A DNA stretch of 64,000 nt, from the NCBI GenBank assembly GCA_947683625.1, contig CANTUR010001443.1, positions 62,001 to 126,000 on the forward strand. Direction: 5' to 3'. A program made the position numbers and the translations under genes. Positions 56,484-64,000 of the stretch are shown piece by piece (the stretch's first letter is position 1; each line of letters begins with the position of its first letter). The DNA comes from Mallotus nudiflorus. Its lineage: Eukaryota; Streptophyta; Magnoliopsida; Malpighiales; Euphorbiaceae. The notes below the pieces were generated by a model that saw nothing but the letters and a program-made list of their open reading frames with translations, was not told where the DNA came from and ran no database searches.

Positions 56484-58943
56484 GCAGGAATAAAGAGGTG
56501 ACTTTTAGAATTCCTGGCGAAGAAGATTTTAAATTTGTGGGTGATAGGAGTTCAGCACCTCAGAATCTTATTTCTGCTATTACGGCTAGGAAGTTGTTGA
56601 GGAAAGGATGTCAGGGATATTTGGCATTGATCAGGGATACTTCAGTGGAGAAGTTGTCACTCACAGATGTTCCTATTGCTTGTGAGTTTCCTGATGTTTT
56701 TCCTGAGGAGTTGCCAGGTTTACCACCTCACAGAGAGATTGAGTTCTGTATAGATGTGGTTCTAGGTACTACTCCTATATCTATGCCACCCTACAAAATG
56801 GCTCCTGCAAAGTTGAAAGAGTTGAAGGAGCAGTTGCAAGAGTTATTGGATAAAGGTTTCATCAGACCCAGTGTTTCTCCTTGGGGTGCACCAGTCCTGT
56901 TTGTGAAGAAGAAGGATGGTACCCTGAGACTGTGCATTGACTACAGAGAGCTTAACAAGGTGACAGTGAAGAGCAAGTATCATCTCCCAAGGATAGATGA
57001 CTTGTTTGATCAGCTACAGGGTGCACAGTTCTTTTCTAAGATTGATCTGAGGTCGGGTTATCATCAGTTGTGGATTAGTAAAGTCAATGTTCCTAAGATG
57101 GCATTCTGTACGCGATATGGCCATTATGAGTTTCTGGTGATATATTTTTGTTTTGACTAATGCACCAGCAGCTTTTATGGACCTGATGAACAGGGTATTC
57201 AGACCATATGTGGATCAATTTGTGGTAGTCTTCATTGATGATATACTGGTTTATTCAAGGAGTATGGAGGAGCATGTATATCACTTGAGGATTGTACTAC
57301 AGACACTGAGAGATCATCAGCTTTATGCTAAATTCTCAAAGTGTGATTTCTAGATGGAGAGTGTTTCTTTTCTTGGACACGTAGTGTCTAAAGAAGGTGT
57401 CCAGGTTGATCCACAGAAGATTGAGGCAGTGTCTGAGTGGCCTAGACCGACTTCTGTTACTAAGATTCAAATTTTTCTGGGTTTAGCCGGGTATTATAGG
57501 CGGTTTGTGCAGGATTTTTCCAAAATAGCAGCCCCTATGACTCGCTTGACTCAGATGAATGTTAGATTCGAGTGGTCAGAAGCTTGTGAGAATAGTTTCC
57601 AGTTGTTAAAGGAGAAGTTGACCACAGCGCCAGTGTTAGCTTGGCCTAATAGTATGGATAAGTTCACAGTTTATTGTGCTGCCTCTAGAATTGGCCTTGG
57701 TTGTGTGCTGATGCAGAATGGAAGAGTGATAGCCTATGCTTCAAGGCAGTTGAAGAAGCATGAGCAAAACTATCCCACACATGACCTTGAAATGGTTGCA
57801 GTGATCTTTGCTTTGAAGATCTAGAGACATTATTTGTACGGGGTGACTTGTGAGATTTTTACTGATCACAAGAGCCTTAAGTACATTTTCCAGTAGCGAG
57901 ATTTGAATCTGAGGCAGAGGAGATGGTTGGAATTGTTGAAGGATTATGACTGTGAGATATGAAATCATCCAGGAAAGGCTAATGTGGTAGCAGATGCCTT
58001 GAGTAGGAAGTCCTCAGGCAGTCTTGCTCACATCAGTGTTGAGAGGAGACCATTGATCCAGGAGTTCGATTTGTTGGTGGATCAAGGTCTGATGATGAAG
58101 ATCAGTAGATCAGGTGGACTACTAGCTCAGTTTAAGGTATGATCTGTACTGAGGGATAGGACTAAAGCAGCTCAGAGCCGAGATCCTATTCTAGAAGAGC
58201 TTGCAGAGAATGTCAGAGCAGGGAAGTTCACTGATTTCACACTCGATGATGATGGTGTGTTGTGGATCAGTGGTAGATTGTGTGTTCCTGATGTGGATGA
58301 TTAGAGAGAAGAGATCCTAGAGGAAGCACACTCTACAGTCTACAGCGTACATCCAGGTGTTACTAAGATGTACCACAGTATCAGAGACTTATACTGGTGG
58401 GACGGATTGAAGAAGGACGTCGCTGATTATGTTGCTAAGTGCTTGATGTGTCAGCAAGTGAAAGCCGAACATCATAAGCCTTCTGGGAAGCTTCAGCCTC
58501 TTCCTATTCCCGAGTGGAAATGGGAAAGGATAACTATGGATTTTGTGGTCGGTTTACCTCGTTCTAAGGATGGATACGATTCCATCTGGGTGATTATAGA
58601 CAGGTTGATGAAGTCTGCACATTTTTTGCATGCGAAAGCCACATATTCTGTAGCTAGATTGGCGAAGTTATATCTGAAGCATATCGTATGCCTTCATGGA
58701 GTACCTGTGTCCATTGTGTTAGATAGAGGTTCAGTGTTTACTTCTCATTTTTGGCAGAAATTACAGGAAGCGATGGGCACTAAGTTGGACTTCAGTACTG
58801 CTTTTCATCTCAGATAGATGGTCAATCTGAGAGGACGATCCAGACACTGGAAGATATGTTGAGGATGTGTGTCCTAGATTTGGGAGGTAGCTGGGATGAT
58901 CATTTACCACTCGTTGAGTTTGCATATAATAACAGCTACCATA
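56484..58943 (+). pseudogene. pol: Element P pol, interrupted by element N
   Basis: Plus-strand pol from the last third of protease (NKEVTFRIPGEEDF) through RT (KIDLRSGYHQL, VFIDDILVYS), RNase H and the integrase core (MDFVVG, VLDRGS in place of VSDRGS). Breaks, in order: a frameshift near 57150; TAG 57351 and 57822 (both Trp in relatives); TAG 57893 (CAG); TGA 58139 (CGA); TAG 58302; and a one-base loss near 58810. RNase H has VYCAAS in place of VYCDAS, losing a catalytic Asp. It ends where element N inserted at CCATA. Confidence 0.92.
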
Positions 58944-61819
58944 TGTCACGACCCAAAACAGGGGCCATGACCGGCGCTAGGGAACGGGAATTCTTTCGAA
59001 TCCGGAACCCGTAGCAAGCCTAAAAATAAAATAAATCATGCAATAATAACAATAATCATATAATATGCAGCGGAAATAAAAATCATAATATCATAATATT
59101 ATTCACATCAACTGGATTTAAATCAAATTTCATCTCATAGATATATAATCTTTAAATACAAATCCAGTTTATATATAATACATCTCTTTAAAATAAAATA
59201 CATGAAATCCAATACTTTAATTCACAACTACTGCAGTATCTAGATTATAAAATAAGACTCAAGTAGATAATTTACATAAAGAAGCCGGGGCGGAAGAAAT
59301 CCGGCGTATCGACCTGCTACTGAGGTCTGAAGAAGTTGACTCTCCTGAAAAATAGTCAACGGAGGGGAGTCAGACCTCACTGAGTGAATTACTATAATAT
59401 ATATACATACACACTAAGTGATAATGCATACAGTCAACAGTATATATATAATATGTATATATACAGGCAATTACACACAGATGCAATAAAATCATTTTAT
59501 ATATTTTCATTAAAAATCATCTTTTATGAAGGATCACATAGAACCCTAGAATAACGCAACCTCAAAAAATAGTGTTAAACAACACTCTAGCCATACAGGC
59601 TCACTTATTCCAAATATATCCACTTAACCCATTTGGACAGTAGACTGGCCCCGAGACACTAAGTCAACCGAGCTCCAGTAATCTGACTACCAGTGTGATT
59701 GGCCCCGAGACACTTGGTCAACCGAGCTCCAGCAATCACACCCACAAACCACATCTCACATATCGATAATCATAATCAAATCAATATCCACAAATAAGTT
59801 AGTATTATAGCCTAAATACTATAGGCGTACCAGTACGTACTCGGTCCTAGTGCTGCCCACTAGGTAGCACGTTCTATCGATATCCTTCATTAATAAATAG
59901 TATAAAACATTCATTCACAATAAATGATGCATGAATTTAAATGAAATAGCAATATAAATTATATATATATATATACCGGAAATATACCAAAAGTAAACCA
60001 GGTATATTTCGAGTATATATATATCAAATGCATTCAATCAAATTATAAATTAAGCTGGAAATATATTCAAAAATATTTTAAGTATATTTTATTTACAAAA
60101 CATGTATATAATTTATTATATACCAAAAATAAACCAAAAATATACTTAATATAAACTTAAGAAATAATCAAAGTATTTATGCATATTTAATCAACATAAA
60201 ACATGCATTTCTAAATCATGCATCCTAAGCATATATATATAGTATAGTAACTCACCTAATGCGCTCCACGAGACAGGTCCGACGGGCCTGGTCCACTAGC
60301 CCTCGGTCTCGGCGCAACTAAACAAGCAATAAATAATCGACATCAGAATAAACCTAACAGAAATCCTAGAATTCAATCTAGAGTATTAAAATACGAAAAT
60401 AGAATTAGGGTTCGACTGGATATCATGTTTTACGAGAATTCTACCGAAAATTCGGTAGAACCTCCCCTGTAAAATGGACATCTCTCTACTCAAAAGAGTA
60501 GAGCCGACCCTGCAAAGAAATACACTTTGAAAAACTACACAAGGCACCACCAAAATCCCACGGTCGGACTCCAAACTACAGTCCACCGACCGGGGTCCAC
60601 AAACACAGAACATATTCCAGGTATACCAAAATATCCTTAAATCTAGAAATACATCTCATAGGTAGAAATTACATAATTAACCTTGAAACACTTTAAAAAC
60701 CGATTAAAACTCATTTTATTAGAAAAACCGTATATTATATATATAATTGAAAATAATTCACGAAAAATAGTTTTAATTAGTTAAAAATACCTAATAATTT
60801 ATAGAAATCATTTTTATACCTTAAATAACTATTAAAACCAATTAAATTACATTTTTAGACAATTTAGGGTAAAATTACCAAAATACCCCTATATATATAA
60901 ATATACTTAAATTACTTCAAAAAGTCACCAAAAATTATACAATTATCCAAAATTAATTTTCTCAACATATTTATCAATAATATCAATAATTAAACTCAAT
61001 TAACCAATTAAATTCAAATAAAAACACAATTAACCCTAATATCTCAAAATCACATAAACTTCAATAATTCAAAATAAATACTTAGAAATTCATAAAAATT
61101 CCAAATAAATTCCTATAATTCATTTCAACACCTAACTCAACCATAAACTCCAATTTCATAATTTAAATAATTAATTTCCGAAAATTAGAAAATAATATTA
61201 AAATATTCAAAAATACCCAAAAATCCAAAAAATCTCCAAAAAATTCTAAAAAAATTCATACATGTAGATTGAACTACTAGGAACAACATTTGTGAAGGAA
61301 GTTTTCATGAATCAATCAATTCAAAGCTCAAAAAAATCAAAAACCCTAATGTGACCGAAATTGAAAAATCGAAACCTAAGAAAATCTAAACCATTTTAGC
61401 TCAAACCAAAGCTAGAATCACACTCACCGGAGCTCAAGGAGAAGAAAGAGACCGGCGGTGTCGAAAACGGTGGTCGGAATCGACGTGATCGACGGTGGAT
61501 CGATTTTCGGCTTCTCCGGCCAAAATCGACTTCCAGGCGCCGGAAACGGCTACCTCAAGCGGCGGAAAAGGTTGGGGAAGGCGGTGGCACACCGGACGGC
61601 ACACCCACGGTGAAGAAACGGCACGGCAGCGACCAGAACGGCGAAGGGAAGGGGCGGGAGGAAGAAGAAGACTCGGGGGGCAAAATGGTAATTTTCCAAT
61701 TCTTTTGATTTTTGATGTATATATGTATATATATATACTTTATACTATATATTAAAATAATATTAAATTACACACATCAAATATACACCACACACATGAA
61801 ATCTAATATTTTAATAATT
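58944..61819 (-). repeat. Element N 3' LTR, start deleted
   Basis: Starts TGTCACGACC at 58944. It retains a perfect form of the nested hairpin (TTCTACCGAA and TTCGGTAGAA, near 60442-60463), donor and acceptor-like edges and the CCTAGTG hairpin. About 0.35 kb of the LTR start is missing where it joins integrase sequence. Confidence 0.9.
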
Positions 61820-62999
61820 TATACTTCCTCAGCATCGAGATATGAAATACTGGATGCACTTGTGACATACTCGGAGGCAAATCCAACCGATATGCAGCAG
61901 TGCCAACTCTCTCCAGAATCTCAAACGGTCCAATATATCTCGGTGCTAACTTACCCTTCCTGCCAAATCTCATCACACCCTTCATCGGAGATACTTTCAA
62001 AAAAACAAAATCTCTAACCTGAAACTCCACATCTCTGCGCCTAGGATCCGCGTAACTCTTCTGTCTGCTAACTGCAGTCTCTAATCTGTGCTTAATCATG
62101 GCGAATTTCTCTGCAGCATCCTGAACCATCTCTGGTCCAGTCAAAGCTCTCTCACCAATCTCATCCCAACTCAACGGGGATCTACACTTCCTTCCATACA
62201 ACGCCTCATATGGTGCCATACCAATACTGCTATAGTAGCTGTTATTATATGCAAACTCAACAAGCGACAAGTGATCATCCCAGCTACATCCCAAATCCAA
62301 GACAAACATCCTCAACATATCTTCCAGTGTCTGGATCGTCCTCTCAGACTGGCCATCTGTCTGAGGATGAAAAGCAGTATTGAAATCCAACCTAGTGCCC
62401 ATCGCTTCCTGCAACTTCTGCCAAAAACGAGAAGTAAACACCGAACCTCTATCTGACACAATGGACACAGGTACTCCATGAAGGCACACAATATGCTTCA
62501 CATATAACTTCGCCAATCTAGCAACTGAATATGTGGCTTTCACAGGCAAGAAATGTGCAGACTTCGTCAACCTGTCTACGATCACCCAGATGGAGTCGTA
62601 TCCATCCTTCGAACGAGGTAAACCGACCACAAAATCCATAGCTATCCTTTCCCACTTCCACTCGGGAATAGGAAGAGGCTGAAGCTTCCCAGAAGGCTTC
62701 TGATGTTCGGCTTTCACTTGCTGACATGTCAAACACTTCATAACATAATCAGCGACATCTTTCTTCAATCCATCCCACCAGTATAGATCTCTGATACTGT
62801 GGTACATCTTAGTGACACCTGGATGAATGTTGTAGGCTGTAGAATGTGCTTCCTCTAAAATCTCCTCTCTCAAATCATCCACATCAGGAACACACAATCT
62901 ACCACTGATCCACAATATACCATCATCATCGAGTGTGAAATCAGTGAACTTCCCTGCTCGAACATTCTCTGCAAGCTCTTCCAGAATAGGATCTCGGCT
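61820..62999 (-). pseudogene. pol: Element N integrase, lacking the chromodomain
   Basis: The minus-strand frame gives the HHCC finger (C-x2-C as CLTC), the core with MDFVVG, IVSDRG and GQSER (D,D35E) and the GPF module, ending RKYK where it runs into LTR sequence at the deletion. The frame is open from the stop at 63000-63002 downward. All catalytic residues are present, but the chromodomain is gone. Confidence 0.92.
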
Positions 63000-64000
63000 C
63001 TAAGCTGCTTTAATCCTATCCCTCAGTACAGATCGTACTTTAAACTGAGCTAGCAGTCCACCTGATCTACTAATCTTCATCATCAGACCTTGATCCACCA
63101 ACAGATGCAATTCCTGGATTAATGGCCTCCTCTCAACACCGATGTGAGCAAGACTACCTGAGGACTTCCTACTCAAGGCATCTGCTACCACATTAGCTTT
63201 ACCCGGATGGTAAAGAATCTCGCAATCATAATCCTTCAACAATTCCAACCATCTTCTCTGCCTCAGATTCAAATCTCGTTGCTGGAAAATGTACTTAAGG
63301 CTCTTGTGATCAGTAAATATCTCACAAGTCACCCCGTACAAATAATGTCTCTAAATCTTCAAAGCAAAAATCACTACAGCCATCTCAAGATCATGTGTAG
63401 GATAGTTCTGCTCATGCTTCTTCAACTGCCTCGAAGCATAGGCTATCACCCTTCCATTCTGCATCAACACACAACCAAGACCAATTCTAGAGGCATCACA
63501 GTAAACTGTGAACTTATCCACACTATTAGGCAAAGCTAATACTGGCGCTGTGGTCAACTTCTCCTTCAACAACTGAAAACTATTCTCACAAGCTTCTGAC
63601 CACTCGAATCTAACATTCTTCTGAGTTAAGCGAGTCATAGGGGCTGCTATCCTGGAAAAATCTTGCATAAACCGCCTATAATACCTGGCTAAACCCAGAA
63701 AACTCCGAATCTCAGTAACAGAAGTAGGTCTAGGCCACTCAGATACTGCCTCAATCTTCTGTGGATCAACCTGAATACCTTCTTTAGACACTACATGTCC
63801 AAGAAAAGAAACACTCTCCATCCAAAAATCACACTTAGAGAATTTAGCATAAAGCTGATGATCTCTCAATGTCTGTAGTACAATCCTCAAATGATATACG
63901 TGCTCTTCCATGCTCCTCGAATAAACCAGTATATCATCAATGAAGACTACCACAAACAGATCCACATACGGTCTGAATACTCTGTTCATCAGGTCCATAA
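63000..64000 (-). pseudogene. pol: Element N RT and RNase H, partial at window edge
   Basis: Encodes RT from MDLMNRVFRPYVD with VFIDDILVYS, then RNase H with VYCDAS, DLEMAVVIF, FTDHKSLKYIF and VVADALSR. TAG at 63351-63353 replaces a Trp (KIWRHY in relatives) and TAG at 63000-63002 replaces Gln. The RT N-terminus lies beyond the window. Confidence 0.92.

Larger units (their letters stand above)
58944..64000 (-). mobile_element. Element N, with internal deletion, runs off the window
   Basis: Minus-oriented 3' LTR (58944-61819) followed by pol read leftward from 61820. An internal deletion has removed the LTR start, PPT and chromodomain. The LTR belongs to the F/G subfamily. It lies in the integrase of element P; its 5' part is beyond the right edge. 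Confidence 0.92.

Noticed and set aside
1..64000. Any host gene, rRNA or microRNA gene between elements
   Set aside because: Every long stretch aligns by eye to an LTR or an internal retrotransposon region; no non-repeat interval larger than a few bases remains.

Overview
The window is one continuous block of nested plant LTR retrotransposons. I see no host gene, tRNA, rRNA or CRISPR array. Every coding stretch I can read belongs to one Ty3/gypsy lineage. Its order is Gag (with zinc knuckles), aspartic protease, reverse transcriptase, RNase H, integrase with a GPY/F module, and a C-terminal group II-type chromodomain, so it is a chromovirus, best matching the Tekay/Del clade. The primer-binding site is TGGTATCAGAGCGGAG (initiator tRNA-Met). 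LTRs are about 3.2-3.3 kb (a second subfamily is 3.9-4.0 kb), start TGTAATATCC and end GGGTCGTGACA. The AT-rich, insertion-upon-insertion layout suggests a flowering plant's heterochromatin; I cannot name the species.

Layout. Element A (minus) fills 1-19135: partial 3' LTR 1-879, PPT, decayed pol and gag, PBS 15889-15904, and 5' LTR 15909-19135. It carries three solo LTRs: LTR1 (+, 3808-10932, target duplication AAGAA), LTR2 (+, 5720-9591, inside LTR1, duplication CTAGT) and LTR3 (-, 12335-15572). A sits in the integrase of a plus element B, whose remnant is 19136-19918. B sits in an older plus LTR, C, seen at 19919-21966 and again at 53450-54244. C is split by element D (+), whose ends at 21967 and 53449 are flanked by the duplication ATTTG, 31.5 kb apart. 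Inside D lie E (-, decayed, 23377-31281), F (-, 31282-42039, best-preserved pol), G (+, 42040-50888) and an LTR fragment H (-, 50889-52929). C's far end is broken by element P (+, LTR from 54245, pol 56484-58943), and P's integrase is broken by element N (-, 58944 to the window end).

F is the least damaged copy: its protease-to-integrase frame is open for 1,095 codons. The others carry many stops, frameshifts and deletions. F and G share two stop codons in the Gag-protease region and the same LTR subfamily, so they look like close relatives spread after those stops arose.

The most interesting signal is in the LTRs. Each full copy alternates GC-richer islands with AT-rich blocks of about 0.9 kb whose edges match plant splice sites (GTGAGT or GTAAGT donors; pyrimidine-TGCAG or T-rich-CAG acceptors), conserved across diverged subfamilies. 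The LTRs also carry a conserved set of stem-loops: tandem long-loop hairpins, a nested hairpin with a covarying base pair, a CCTAGTG/CACTAGG hairpin beside a palindrome, and a two-step hairpin over the last acceptor-like site. This suggests a structured, possibly spliced long leader; it is a hypothesis to test.
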